DNA of 64,000 nt from Rhodococcus sp. (in: high G+C Gram-positive bacteria) (GCF_023264675.1 NZ_JAHFVG010000022.1:1-64000), one strand, 5' to 3'. Shown: positions 1-8,377, numbered from the stretch's first letter. Notes: generated by a model not told the origin, from the sequence alone. Numbers and translations are program-made.

Positions 1-134
1 CGGGCCATCCACGCTCGGACGGCACCGGATCCGCCGGCACCGCCGCCGGCCACACTCGATCGGCTCACAATCCACCTCGGTACACCGAGAGCCCACCCGA
101 ACGCGAGAGCCCACCCGAACCCGGCGGGCCGTAA
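1..134 (+). CDS. C-terminal tail of an upstream gene (partial)
   Basis: The reading frame beginning at base 3 is open to a TAA at 132-134 and has mostly G/C third positions. It encodes a Gly/Ala/Thr-rich then Pro/Glu-rich, probably disordered tail. An 18-bp period repeat inside it is in frame and gives the peptide pair ESPPER-ESPPEP, which favours real coding sequence. A strong hairpin follows 32 bp after the stop. The body of the gene is outside the window, so its function is unknown. A second frame is also open here, so the call is tentative. Confidence 0.45.
   Translation, partial: GHPRSDGTGSAGTAAGHTRSAHNPPRYTESPPERESPPEPGGP
86..120 (+). repeat. 17-bp direct repeat, 18-bp period
   Basis: The sequence CGAGAGCCCACCCGAAC occurs at 86-102 and again at 104-120. 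In the proposed upstream reading frame the period of 18 keeps codon phase and doubles the hexapeptide ESPPE(R/P). Confidence 0.8.
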
Positions 135-165
135 AACCCCCTGCGCCCCCGGCGGCCCGGCGCGA

Positions 166-196
166 GACTCACCACCCGATCGAAGGGTGGTGAGTC
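166..196 (+). terminator. Hairpin terminator after the upstream gene
   Basis: Perfect 12-bp arms, GACTCACCACCC (166-177) and GGGTGGTGAGTC (185-196), enclose a 7-nt loop. There is no T-run, as is common for actinobacterial terminators. It lies between the TAA at 132-134 and the protease start at 270, so it probably ends upstream transcription. Confidence 0.7.
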
Positions 197-269
197 CCAC
201 CCAACCCCTCGGCGCTTCAGAGTCCGAAGTTATGCACGCAACCGCCGCGGCAGGCAATAATCGATACCT

Positions 270-1397
270 ATGCAGGCGATGGGCCGGGCGGCGTTCCTCG
301 TAACGGCGACGCTTGCTGCGTCCGCGCTCGCCGCGCCTCTGGCTCCGCTCTCACCGGGAGTACTGGTCGATTCCACGGCGCCCGCCGCCGTGGCGTCAGC
401 GCCCCAGCCCCAGCCGTTCCAGCCAGTGCCGATTCAACCCCTGCCACCACCGCTGACTCCTGAGCAGATAACGGCGCAGGTCGATCCCATCGTCGTCACG
501 ATTTCTGCCGACTGGGGGCTCACCGGTGTGGCGGGTACGGGCTTCGTCGTCGACCCGGAAGGCCTCGTGGTCACCAACTTCCACGTCGTCGAAGAGGCTT
601 CGGCGGTGACGGCGGTGCATATGGGCAACGGACTGATCTACGACGCGACGGTGCTGGGGTACGACAAGTCCCGTGACCTCGCCGTTCTGCAGCTTGCGAC
701 GGCATCCGATCTACCGGTGGCGACGCTCGGTGGAACACGGGCACTGGGCGTCGGAGACCCGGTGACGGCAATCGGAAATGCCTCTGGCGGAGGAGTTCTG
801 GTTCCGGCACCGGGCAAAGTCGTCGCTCTGGACCGGACCATCACGGCACAGAATTCGGTCGACGGATCGACGAACGAGCTGACGGGCGTGATTCAGATCG
901 ATGCGGATGTCCGTCCGGGCGATTCGGGAGGCCCCCTCGTCGACGCGTGGGGAACTGTCGTCGGCGTCGACGCGGCCGGCCTCTCCGACGACGCACGATT
1001 GTCGCAGGCTCCCGAGGCGTATGCGATTCCGATCGAGTCGGCGATGGCCGTCGTCGCACAGGTCAGGACGGGTCGATCCGACGGGACTGTCCATGTCGGC
1101 CCGACGCCCTACCTCGGGGTCGCCGTGCGCGACGTGTCCGCTTTCAGAACGGCGGGCCCATCACAGGGCGCAGCCGTTGCATCCGTCGAATACGACTCTC
1201 CTGCAATGCGCACCGGACTCGTGAGCGGTGACGTGATCGTGGCATTCGACGGCAAGCCGGTACGGACGTCCGACGAATTGGCCCAGGAGATGGTCGGACG
1301 TGTACCGGGCGACGCCGTTCGGCTGCAGTGGGTGACCGAGGGAGGCGCCCGTCAGGAGCAGACGGTCACTCTCGAACTCGGCACACCGACTGCCTGA
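270..1397 (+). CDS. Secreted trypsin-like serine protease with PDZ domain (HtrA/DegP-like)
   Basis: This is a 375-aa protein with an N-terminal hydrophobic Ala-rich export signal (about residues 5-25) and a Pro/Gln-rich linker (about 44-62). The chymotrypsin-fold domain covers about 70-265. The catalytic triad is visible: His105 in TNFHVVEE, Asp136 in SRDLAVL and Ser219 in PGDSGGPLVD. A C-terminal PDZ-like domain (about 280-370) contains the LVSGDVIVAFDG signature. HtrA-family proteases degrade or refold damaged envelope proteins outside the membrane, with the PDZ domain sensing exposed C-termini. No membrane anchor beyond the signal is visible. Met4 is an alternative start. Confidence 0.9.
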   Translation: MQAMGRAAFLVTATLAASALAAPLAPLSPGVLVDSTAPAAVASAPQPQPFQPVPIQPLPPPLTPEQITAQVDPIVVTISADWGLTGVAGTGFVVDPEGLVVTNFHVVEEASAVTAVHMGNGLIYDATVLGYDKSRDLAVLQLATASDLPVATLGGTRALGVGDPVTAIGNASGGGVLVPAPGKVVALDRTITAQNSVDGSTNELTGVIQIDADVRPGDSGGPLVDAWGTVVGVDAAGLSDDARLSQAPEAYAIPIESAMAVVAQVRTGRSDGTVHVGPTPYLGVAVRDVSAFRTAGPSQGAAVASVEYDSPAMRTGLVSGDVIVAFDGKPVRTSDELAQEMVGRVPGDAVRLQWVTEGGARQEQTVTLELGTPTA

Positions 1398-1778
1398 TCA
1401 CGCCTCCAGTACCGACAGAACGTTTCCTGCCGGATCGGTGAACCACGCGATCAGTGGACCACCGTGACGGAAGATGCCCTTCTCGTCGGTACCCATGTCC
1501 GGGTACTGCTGGAAAACAATGCCTTTCGCGATCAGAGCATCCACGGCAGCTTCGATATCGGCGACGGGGAAGTTCAGGATCGTGTACGGGGCGGGCGCAT
1601 GACCGTCGCGGGGATAGATCAATACCTCGTGCGACTCGTCGATCTTCAGATGCAGAAGCCCCATCTCGCCGTCGACGATGTTCAGTCCGAGCGTGTCGGC
1701 GTAGAACGTTCGCGCTGCGTCGATATCGTCGACGGCGAATCCGGAGAACGGTGGTCGGGTCAGTTCGAGTGTCGGCAT
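1398..1778 (-). CDS. VOC (glyoxalase/bleomycin-resistance fold) family protein
   Basis: A 126-aa protein starting at MPTLELTRPPF (ATG 1776-1778); longer in-frame starts upstream would run into the thiolase gene. It has the beta-alpha-beta-beta-beta pattern of vicinal-oxygen-chelate proteins, with FAVDDIDAARTFYADTLGL near the N-terminus and GPLIAWFTDPAGNVLSVLE at the end. VOC proteins include glyoxalases, dioxygenases and drug-binding proteins; substrate cannot be inferred. It is convergent with the protease gene, their stops being directly abutted, and lies downstream of the thiolase gene on the same strand. Confidence 0.85.
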   Translation of the reverse strand: MPTLELTRPPFSGFAVDDIDAARTFYADTLGLNIVDGEMGLLHLKIDESHEVLIYPRDGHAPAPYTILNFPVADIEAAVDALIAKGIVFQQYPDMGTDEKGIFRHGGPLIAWFTDPAGNVLSVLEA

Positions 1779-1813
1779 GACCCGATTGTTCACCCGTTTC
1801 CCCGACCCCGCAC

Positions 1814-3004
1814 CTATATCTGGACCCGCTCCAGGATCGTCGCGTTCGCCAACCCGCCGGCTTCGCACATCGTCTGCAGCCCGAACCGTGCGTCGTTCTG
1901 CTCCATCGCGTTGACCAGAGTCGTCATGATTCGGGCGCCACTCGCACCGAGCGGATGCCCGATCGCGATGGCACCGCCGTTGACGTTGACCTTCGTCGGG
2001 TCAGCTCCGGTCTCCTTCTGCCATGCCAGCACGACCGACGCAAAGGCCTCGTTGACCTCGAACAAGTCGATGTCGCTCAACTGCAAGCCTGCACGCTGCA
2101 ACACTTTCTCGGTGGCGGGGATGACGCCAGTCAGCATGTAGAGCGGATCGGAGCCGACGACGGCAAAGCTGTGCAGACGGGCCAATGGACGCAGACCCAG
2201 CCGCTTCGCGATCTCACTGGTAGTGATCAGCAGTGCAGCACTGCCGTCGCTGAGCGGGCTACTGTTGCCCGCGGTGACCGACCAGTCGATCTGCGGGAAT
2301 CGTTGCCCGACTGCCGAATCCACGAAAGCAGGCTTCAACCCGGCCATCGATTCCAGCGTACCTCCACTGCGGATGATCTCGTCGTGATCGAGCTCGGGCA
2401 GCGGAGCGAGCTCCTTGGCGAAATTACCACCGGTTGCGGCGGCATACGCCTTGGCGTGACTGTTCAGCGCGAACTGATCCTGCGCGGTTCGGTCGAATCC
2501 CCACTTGGCTGCAATCAATTCGGCACTGTGCCCCTGGGCGATCAAGCCGTCGGAGTATCGGTCGGTGAACGCGACGCCACGAGGATCGGCACCCGGCCTG
2601 ATGTTCGAACCCATCGGCACCCGACCCATCGACTCGACCCCTGCCGCAACGACGATGTCGTACGCACCCGACATGACACCCTGCGCCGCGAAATGGACTG
2701 CTTGCTGGCTGCTTCCACATTGACGGTCCACGGTGGTACCCGGCACCGACTCGGGATAGCCCGCCGCGAGAAGTGCGGTACGGGCAATATTGAATGCCTG
2801 TTCGTCGACTTGGGTGACCGCGCCGGTGATGACGTCGTCGATCAGTGCCGGATCGATTCCAGTCCGCTCGACCACGGCCCGCAGACTGTGAGCAAGCAGA
2901 TCGGCTGGGTGAACTCCATGGAGTGCGCCGCTCGCTTTGCCTTTGCCGACCGGCGTCCGTACCGCCTCGACGATGACTGCGTCGCGTCCGAATGTGTGTG
3001 ACAT
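1814..3004 (-). CDS. Acetyl-CoA C-acyltransferase (thiolase)
   Basis: A 396-aa thiolase of normal length. All key residues are present: nucleophile Cys96 in DRQCGSSQQA, His350 in AIGHPLGASG and Cys380 in CEAGGLANA near the C-terminus. Degradative thiolases cleave 3-ketoacyl-CoA to acyl-CoA plus acetyl-CoA in beta-oxidation of fatty acids or side chains; biosynthetic ones condense two acetyl-CoA. Which direction applies cannot be told from sequence alone. A Shine-Dalgarno AAGGGG lies about 6 nt before ATG 3004. It is divergent from the LLM oxidoreductase. Confidence 0.92.
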   Translation of the reverse strand: MSHTFGRDAVIVEAVRTPVGKGKASGALHGVHPADLLAHSLRAVVERTGIDPALIDDVITGAVTQVDEQAFNIARTALLAAGYPESVPGTTVDRQCGSSQQAVHFAAQGVMSGAYDIVVAAGVESMGRVPMGSNIRPGADPRGVAFTDRYSDGLIAQGHSAELIAAKWGFDRTAQDQFALNSHAKAYAAATGGNFAKELAPLPELDHDEIIRSGGTLESMAGLKPAFVDSAVGQRFPQIDWSVTAGNSSPLSDGSAALLITTSEIAKRLGLRPLARLHSFAVVGSDPLYMLTGVIPATEKVLQRAGLQLSDIDLFEVNEAFASVVLAWQKETGADPTKVNVNGGAIAIGHPLGASGARIMTTLVNAMEQNDARFGLQTMCEAGGLANATILERVQI

Positions 3005-3101
3005 GGCAAGACCCCTTCGTCTGGCTCTGCTAAACCCTAGCTAGCCTGACTATAGCTCGCACTAGCCAACTGTTCCAGGTGGCATACGTCACCGACGGGA
3101 G

Positions 3102-3107
3102 TAGCGT
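3102..3107 (+). promoter_or_regulatory. Candidate -10 element for a leaderless transcript
   Basis: TAGCGT (TANNNT type) ends exactly 7 nt before GTG 3115, where transcription of a leaderless mRNA would begin. No convincing Shine-Dalgarno sequence lies at the usual distance. The same hexamer and spacing occur before the glycosyltransferase gene (7856) and the gamma-glutamyltransferase gene (44962). Confidence 0.5.
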
Positions 3108-3114
3108 TGAGCGC

Positions 3115-4092
3115 GTGACTATTCGTCTCGGTTACCAGATGCCCAACTTCAGCTACTCGGGCTCCGTCAAGGAGCTGTTCCCCAAGGTCATCGCGCAGGC
3201 GCGTGAGGCCGAAGCCGCGGGATTCGACACCGCGTTCGTCATGGACCACTTCTACCAACTGCCGGGAATCGGCAAGCCCGACGAGCCGATGCTCGAGGCC
3301 TACTCCGCACTGTCGGCGCTGGCCACGGCCACCGACACCATTCAACTCTCGGCCCTCGTCACCGGCAACACCTATCGCAACCCGGCGATTCTCGCCAAAA
3401 CCGTCACTACCCTCGACGTCGTCAGCGGCGGTCGCGCAATCCTCGGTATCGGCGCAGGCTGGTTCGAACTCGAGCACCAGAGCTTCGGCCTCGAGTTCGG
3501 CACCTTCACCGACCGATTCGAACGTCTCGACGAAGCGCTGCAGATCATCGAACCGATGCTTCGCGGCAAGCGCCCGACGTTCGACGGCCTCTGGTACCAG
3601 GTCGAAGACGCGATCAACGAGCCCCGCATTCGCGACGATCTGCCGATCATGCTCGGCGGCGGCGGCGAGAAGAAGACGTTCGGCCTCGCGGCTCAGTTCG
3701 CCGATCACCTCAACATCATCTGCGACGCAAAGGAATTGCCGCGCAAGATCGCAGCACTGGAAACTCGGTGCGAGGAAGTCGACCGCGATCCGAAGGATCT
3801 GGAAACCAGCTTCCTGGCGTTCGTCATCATCGACGAAGACGGCGACGAGGCCAAGAAACTTCAGGCTGATTTCCTGTCGAAGCAAGGCGTGGATCTGTCC
3901 AACCTCTCCGAGGAAGACGCAGCAAAGGCCACCGACCGTCAGTTCTGCGGTACTCCGGACGACGTCGCCGAGCAGGTACAGCGACGCGTACTCGATCAGG
4001 GAATCGACGGCATCGTGATCAATCTCGTCACCAACGGCCACCAGCCGGGCGCCGTCGAGCTTGCCGGCAAGGCACTGAAACCCCTCGTCTGA
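3115..4092 (+). CDS. LLM-class F420-dependent oxidoreductase
   Basis: A 325-aa luciferase-like monooxygenase-fold (TIM barrel) protein. The start is taken at GTG 3115 (VTIRLGYQMPNFSY), since the upstream extension is not family-like. Recognisable features are AREAEAAGFDTAFVMDHF, the ALVTGNTYRNPAILAK strand and VSGGRAILGIGAGWFELEH, typical of actinobacterial F420-dependent members. Such enzymes transfer hydride between F420 and varied organic substrates; the substrate here is unknown. A long terminator hairpin follows (4104-4143), so it is probably transcribed alone. Confidence 0.88.
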   Translation: MTIRLGYQMPNFSYSGSVKELFPKVIAQAREAEAAGFDTAFVMDHFYQLPGIGKPDEPMLEAYSALSALATATDTIQLSALVTGNTYRNPAILAKTVTTLDVVSGGRAILGIGAGWFELEHQSFGLEFGTFTDRFERLDEALQIIEPMLRGKRPTFDGLWYQVEDAINEPRIRDDLPIMLGGGGEKKTFGLAAQFADHLNIICDAKELPRKIAALETRCEEVDRDPKDLETSFLAFVIIDEDGDEAKKLQADFLSKQGVDLSNLSEEDAAKATDRQFCGTPDDVAEQVQRRVLDQGIDGIVINLVTNGHQPGAVELAGKALKPLV

Positions 4093-4103
4093 TCTCTCGA
4101 CAC

Positions 4104-4143
4104 ACGAGCTGCAGGAAACCACCATCGGTTCCCTGCAGCTCGT
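4104..4143 (+). terminator. Intrinsic terminator
   Basis: Arms at 4104-4120 and 4127-4143 pair over 17 bp with one mismatch around a 6-nt loop, followed by the T-rich run TCTCGTTTTC. It sits 12 bp after the LLM oxidoreductase stop. Confidence 0.85.
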
Positions 4144-4193
4144 TCTCGTTTTCAGCCCTGGCACACTCGCGCCGCGCATGACATAGTTCCTCC

Positions 4194-4817
4194 GTGGCTC
4201 AGCTGACAACGAACGGGCACCGAGTGCTCGTCGCGAATCTGACCGGTGATTCGCTGCGTGCGATTTCCGGATCGATGGTCGCGTACGAAGGCGACGTTGC
4301 TTTCAAACACGCAGGAATGGGCGGTGGCGGAGGTCTGCGCGCCGCACTCAAACAGAAGGTCACCGGCGAATCCCTCTCTCTCATGGAGGTTTCCGGTAAG
4401 GGCATCGTGTACTTCGCTGTCGACGCGCAGGACATCACCATCGTCGAGATCGCGAACGACATGATGCACGTCGAAGCATCACAGCTCCTGGCACTCACCG
4501 GCCAGCTCAAGACCGAGGTCAAGTTCTCCGGTCTTCGCGGCGCCACGTCGGGACAAGGACTCTTCACGACGGTCGTCAGCGGATCCGGCACCGTGGCGCT
4601 GCTGTCGAAGGGCGGTCCGCTGATCGCACTCGCCGTCGATCCGCAGTACCCGCTCGTCGTGGACCCGGACGCATTCGTCGCGCATCGCGGTCAGTTGAAC
4701 CAGAGTTTCGTCACCGACGTCACCTGGCGCTCGGCCATCGGCGGTGGCAGTGGCGAGGCGTTCTCGCTCCGTTTCGACGGCCAGGGCGTCGTCTACATTC
4801 AACCCGAGGAGCGCTGA
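4194..4817 (+). CDS. AIM24 family protein (first of three)
   Basis: A 207-aa protein starting at GTG 4194. It shows the all-beta AIM24 pattern (TRAP-like beta-sandwich): SGKGIVYFAVD, GLRGATSGQGLFTTVVSGSG, VALLSKGGPLIALAVD and a terminal GEAFSLRFDGQGVVYIQPEE. AIM24 is named for a yeast mitochondrial protein; bacterial members have no defined activity. A possible -10 hexamer (CATAGT 4182-4187) ends 6 nt before the GTG. It heads a three-gene AIM24 cluster, the next gene starting 1 bp after its stop. Confidence 0.85.
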   Translation: MAQLTTNGHRVLVANLTGDSLRAISGSMVAYEGDVAFKHAGMGGGGGLRAALKQKVTGESLSLMEVSGKGIVYFAVDAQDITIVEIANDMMHVEASQLLALTGQLKTEVKFSGLRGATSGQGLFTTVVSGSGTVALLSKGGPLIALAVDPQYPLVVDPDAFVAHRGQLNQSFVTDVTWRSAIGGGSGEAFSLRFDGQGVVYIQPEER

Positions 4818-4818
4818 C

Positions 4819-5496
4819 GTGCCGCTCGAACTCGTCAACAGCAAAGTCGTCAAGTCGTCTCTCGCGCCCGGCCAGAATGTGTTGGCACGCAAGGGTTCCA
4901 TGCTGTATTACACCGGCGACGTCCACTTCATCCCACACTCCATGGGCGGGTCGGCAGGCGCGATGCCCTCCATGGGCGGTGTCGCCGGGATGGCCGGGCG
5001 GATGATGTCCGGTGAGCACGTCGCGATGATGGCCGCGGAGGGCCAGGGCGAGGTGTTCTACGGGCACGCAGGCCTGTACGTCGAGGTGATCCATCTCGAC
5101 GGTTCGTCGATGCTGACGGTGGAAGCCGACCGGCTCCTGGTCCACGACGGTTATCTGCAGAGTTCCATCGTCGCGTTGACATCGCAGGGCGGTGTCCGCG
5201 GCGCCGTCCGCGGAGCGATGACCGGGCAAGGTCTGTTCACCACGCAACTCACCGGCCAGGGCAGCGTCGCCGTCCTCTCCCACGGTGGAGCCATTCCGTT
5301 GCAGGTGGGCCCGGAGCACCCCCAGGTCGTCGTCGATCCGCAGGCCTACGTCTGCCACATCGGCAACATCACCGTCGACATCTCGGCCAACGTCGGGTGG
5401 CGCGAGGCCGTCGGGCGGGGCAGCGGCGAATCGATCCAGCTGAAGATGACCGGCATGGGCACCGTGTGGGTCCAGGCATCCGAGCAGAAGTTCTGA
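4819..5496 (+). CDS. AIM24 family protein (second of three)
   Basis: A 225-aa protein. GTG 4819 is chosen because a GAGGAG ribosome site (4806-4811) lies 7 nt upstream, inside the end of the preceding gene. The AIM24 core is clear: GQGEVFYGHAGLYVEVIHL, GAMTGQGLFTTQLTGQGSV and a terminal IQLKMTGMGTVWVQASEQ. Compared with its neighbours it has an extra Met/Gly-rich insert (about residues 40-70, SMGGSAGAMPSMGG). It is probably co-translated with the flanking paralogues. Confidence 0.85.
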   Translation: MPLELVNSKVVKSSLAPGQNVLARKGSMLYYTGDVHFIPHSMGGSAGAMPSMGGVAGMAGRMMSGEHVAMMAAEGQGEVFYGHAGLYVEVIHLDGSSMLTVEADRLLVHDGYLQSSIVALTSQGGVRGAVRGAMTGQGLFTTQLTGQGSVAVLSHGGAIPLQVGPEHPQVVVDPQAYVCHIGNITVDISANVGWREAVGRGSGESIQLKMTGMGTVWVQASEQKF

Positions 5497-5506
5497 GGAC
5501 GACCTG

Positions 5507-6250
5507 ATGACCCTCGACATCCACACCCCGCACACCCTCCCGATCAACGACAACGTCCCCGGCAACGACTACGCCTTCTGCGTCGAACTCGCCGGCCAGC
5601 CGTGGTTCACGTCGAAGGGCGCGATGATCGCCTACTACGGCAACGTCCGCTTCGAACCGCTCGGCCAGACGTCGATGCCGGCGATCGTCGCGGCACGATT
5701 CAGCTCGCCGCTGTACTCGAACGACTGGGTGCTCGCCCAGGGCCAAGGCAAATTGATCCTCGGTGACCGCGGATTCAACATCAATTCCTACGACCTAGAT
5801 GCCGGCAACCTGACGATCCGAGCGTCGAACCTGCTGGCGTTCGAGCCGACGCTGGATCTGAAGCAATCAATCGTCCCCGGCTTCCTGACGCTGCTGGGCA
5901 CGGGCAAATTCCTGGCGTCGTCCAACGGGACGGTCATGTTCGCCGAACCACCGCTGCGAATCGACCCCGAAGCGCTCGTCGGCTGGGCGGACTGCCCGTC
6001 GCCCAGCCACCACTTCGATGCAGGGTGGATGCAGAACTTCCTCGGCGCCGCCCGCGGGTTCCTCGGCGCCAACAGCGGCGAAGAGCGTCAGTTCGACTTC
6101 ACCGGAGCTGGAACGGTTCTCATCCAATCGAGCGAGAAAGTGCTCGACGACGGCCATTTGCTCAAGCACATCGAGTCGCAGACCGTCTCGCTCGGGCAGA
6201 ACAGCCTCCGTGCACTGCACAGCACCATCGGCTCACGGCTCCAGCAATAG
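5507..6250 (+). CDS. AIM24 family protein (third of three)
   Basis: A 247-aa protein with ATG 5507 and a GAGGA ribosome site overlapping the preceding stop. It is the most divergent of the trio, but retains the fold signature: AQGQGKLILGDRGFNIN, LLGTGKFLASSNGTVMFAE and RQFDFTGAGTVLIQSSEKV, plus a C-terminal helical extension of about 25 residues. Three divergent paralogues in one operon suggest a hetero-oligomer; that is inference. Confidence 0.82.
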   Translation: MTLDIHTPHTLPINDNVPGNDYAFCVELAGQPWFTSKGAMIAYYGNVRFEPLGQTSMPAIVAARFSSPLYSNDWVLAQGQGKLILGDRGFNINSYDLDAGNLTIRASNLLAFEPTLDLKQSIVPGFLTLLGTGKFLASSNGTVMFAEPPLRIDPEALVGWADCPSPSHHFDAGWMQNFLGAARGFLGANSGEERQFDFTGAGTVLIQSSEKVLDDGHLLKHIESQTVSLGQNSLRALHSTIGSRLQQ

Positions 6251-6292
6251 AACGCTCCAGCAGTAAACGCCCGAGAAGCGCACTATGGAGAG

Positions 6293-6679
6293 ATGACCAA
6301 CAACGGACCGTTCAACATCGACCCCGAGGACTTCGATCGCTTCGCCAAAGAGGCGAGTGACGGACTCCGCGACGTCGTCGACCAGGTAGGCAAGATCATC
6401 GGGCAGTCCGGTGCCGTCGGGCCGTGGGGCGCATTCTTCGGCGACGCAGCCACCGCGAAGCCGAAGCCAACGCCTGCGGCTCCCGAGCCCGAGACCACCG
6501 GCGCGAAGGGCGACGGCGTGTGGGCCGTCTACATCGTGGACGACGAGGGCTCGGCGAGCATCGACCAGGTCTTCGCCTCCGAACTCGATGCGCTGCGCGC
6601 TCACAAGGACAACATCGACCCGGCCCGGAAGGTGCGTTTCCTGCCGTACGGCCTCAGCGTGAGCGTGTTGGAAGGCTGA
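6293..6679 (+). CDS. Conserved hypothetical protein with acidic N-terminus and Pro-rich linker
   Basis: A 128-aa protein I do not recognise. Residues 1-45 are probably helical (DPEDFDRFAKEASDGLRD), followed by a Pro/Ala/Lys linker (about 58-72). A compact C-terminal domain (about 76-128) has WAVYIVDDEGSASIDQVFA and ends in LPYGLSVSVLEG. It follows the AIM24 cluster by 42 bp and its 3' end overlaps the convergent glycosyltransferase gene by 26 bp. A CACTAT hexamer 6 nt before the ATG could be a -10 element for a leaderless mRNA. Confidence 0.7.
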   Translation: MTNNGPFNIDPEDFDRFAKEASDGLRDVVDQVGKIIGQSGAVGPWGAFFGDAATAKPKPTPAAPEPETTGAKGDGVWAVYIVDDEGSASIDQVFASELDALRAHKDNIDPARKVRFLPYGLSVSVLEG

Positions 6680-7856
6680 GCTCCACGGCGTCGGCGGCCT
6701 TGTCGATTCCGCCGCTGGCACGCACCTCGGCACCGACATCGGCGAGACGTGCCCTTGTCTCGGCTGAGGTCGCGACACCGTCGACGGCCGATCGCAGAGC
6801 TTCGGGCGTCACATCGGCATCGGCCAACTGAACCCCGACGCCGAGTTCTTCGAGCAGCGCTGCATTGCCGAACTGGTCGACCGCCTGCGGAATCGCGACA
6901 GTAGGTACCTCGAACCACAACGACTCGGTGCAGCCGCCCATCCCCGCGTGCGTCACGAACGCCGACGCTGCCGCCAGTACCGCGAGCTGCGGCACCTGCC
7001 GATGAATCTCGATGTTCGGCGGAATCTCGCCCAGTTCCGAGAGATCGACGCGATAGCCGACGGCGATCACGACGTGCCAGTCCGGGCCCCCATCATCCGA
7101 ACCCCCATCGTCGAAGGCTCCGAAGGCCTCGATGCAAAGCCGGTAGAAGTCCGGTCTCTCGTTGAACCCGGTGCCGAAGGAGACGAACAGAATCTTCTTT
7201 CCCTCCGGTGCCGCCCAGCAGGCGTCGGCCAACCGAGCGGGATCGAGGCACGGTCCGACGAACTGCACCGAATCGGGCACTCGATCGGCGTTGGGCTGCA
7301 TAGCGCGCGGAATCAGCGACAACACCTCACTCGGGTGCGAGATCCAATTCCACGGATCAGCATCGATACCGTTGCCGTGCAACCACTCTGCGTACGCCGA
7401 GCGGTAGTCGCGGCCGGAATCGGACTCCCGGATCGACACGAGCATCTCGCCCATGTCCTCCTCGTAACCGTCCCACGCCACCAACGTCGGCGAAAGCTGC
7501 ACGGCGCGAACGTCGTACCTAACGCCGAGGACCGGGGCTGCGAGGCCTCCGATGTCGTACAGAAGCAGATCGGGGCGATTCTCGTCGTAGAAAGTGGTGA
7601 GTGCCGGAAAGGACTGGACAGCCTCGTCGAGAAACACACGCATCGCCGACGCGGGATCCTCGGGCCAGTCGGCCTCACCCTGCGGCAGGATCGAGTCGAA
7701 CGACACCACCTCCACTCCGGCGGGTTCGACCAGATCGGCCAGCGACGCCCCAACCGCGTAGGTGACGCGATGACCCCTCGTCACCAATTCGGCGATCAAT
7801 CCGAGTGACGGATAGATGTGGCTGGGCGCGGTACATCCGATCATGGCAATGTGCAC
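6654..7856 (-). CDS. Glycosyltransferase, macrolide/UDP-glycosyltransferase (GT1, MGT) type
   Basis: A 400-aa GT-B glycosyltransferase. The N-terminal acceptor-binding half begins IAMIGCTAPSHIYPSLGLI. The C-terminal nucleotide-sugar half has ILFVSFGTGFNERPDFY and the GT1 signature region FVTHAGMGGCTESLWFEVPT followed by AIPQAVDQFGNA. Such enzymes glycosylate small hydrophobic molecules, including macrolides, often as self-resistance or detoxification. GTG 7856 sits 7 nt after TAGCGT (7869-7864), suggesting a leaderless transcript. Acceptor unknown. Confidence 0.88.
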   Translation of the reverse strand: MHIAMIGCTAPSHIYPSLGLIAELVTRGHRVTYAVGASLADLVEPAGVEVVSFDSILPQGEADWPEDPASAMRVFLDEAVQSFPALTTFYDENRPDLLLYDIGGLAAPVLGVRYDVRAVQLSPTLVAWDGYEEDMGEMLVSIRESDSGRDYRSAYAEWLHGNGIDADPWNWISHPSEVLSLIPRAMQPNADRVPDSVQFVGPCLDPARLADACWAAPEGKKILFVSFGTGFNERPDFYRLCIEAFGAFDDGGSDDGGPDWHVVIAVGYRVDLSELGEIPPNIEIHRQVPQLAVLAAASAFVTHAGMGGCTESLWFEVPTVAIPQAVDQFGNAALLEELGVGVQLADADVTPEALRSAVDGVATSAETRARLADVGAEVRASGGIDKAADAVELSLPTRSR

Positions 7857-7898
7857 GGTTTCGACGCTAACCCCGACTCGATCAGCGGGCCAGCGAAT

Positions 7899-8213
7899 TT
7901 ATGGGTTCTCGTTCGCGATCAGGTCCAACAGGCCGGGGAACCGATCGTTCAGCTCGTGCCTGCGCAGTGTCACCTTTCGACTGTTTCCCCGGTCGACCTG
8001 GAACACGAGGCCCGCTTCGCGCAGAACCCGGAAGTGATGCGTCAGAGTGGACTTGGTGACACCGAGCTCGAACGACATGCACGTTCGTTCGGCGCCGTCG
8101 TCGTCGCCGACCAGCTCGGTGACGACCTTGCGGCGCAGCGGATCCGCGAGAGCCGTCATCACCTTGCCCAGTTCCATCTCCGTGACCTCGGGATGCCCGT
8201 TTTCGTCTGCCAT
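7899..8213 (-). CDS. ArsR-family winged-helix transcriptional regulator
   Basis: A 104-aa regulator, start ATG 8213 (MADENGHPEV). The winged HTH is clear: LADPLRRKVVTELV, then MSFELGVTKSTLTHHFRVLR (recognition helix region) and a wing VDRGNSRKVTLRR. No Cys-rich metal-binding motif typical of arsenic or cadmium sensors is present, so the inducer is probably not a soft metal. The gene is divergent from an MFS exporter gene across a 164-bp region packed with inverted repeats, implying it represses the exporter and itself. Confidence 0.88.
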   Translation of the reverse strand: MADENGHPEVTEMELGKVMTALADPLRRKVVTELVGDDDGAERTCMSFELGVTKSTLTHHFRVLREAGLVFQVDRGNSRKVTLRRHELNDRFPGLLDLIANENP

Positions 8214-8232
8214 GGCGCCTCTCCGCTGGGGG

Positions 8233-8368
8233 ATGCGACTTCGTCGCATGTGAGTGCGAATACATAGCGGGTCATGTATTCGCACGCACATGGGGCGAAG
8301 CCCCACAAGGTACGGGTTGCATCGTACCTCGATCTCTGCTCTTGTAGATACGACATTCATCGTACCTA
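8233..8368. promoter_or_regulatory. Operator array between ArsR regulator and MFS exporter genes
   Basis: Five inverted repeats are visible. They are ATGCGAC/GTCGCAT (8233-8249), GTGCGAATACAT/ATGTATTCGCAC with an 8-nt spacer (8254-8285), TGGGGC/GCCCCA (8291-8305), AGGTACG/CGTACCT with an 8-nt spacer (8308-8329) and TAGATACGA/TCGTACCTA with one mismatch (8345-8368). The last two share TACG-N8-CGTA and end in ATCGTACCT, so they look like two copies of one operator. They lie closest to the exporter start (8378). Confidence 0.7.
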
Positions 8369-8377
8369 GGGGGACCG

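Noticed and set aside
1779..1868. A longer N-terminus for the VOC protein
   Set aside because: It would overlap the thiolase stop and is not family-like; ATG 1778 fits the fold start.
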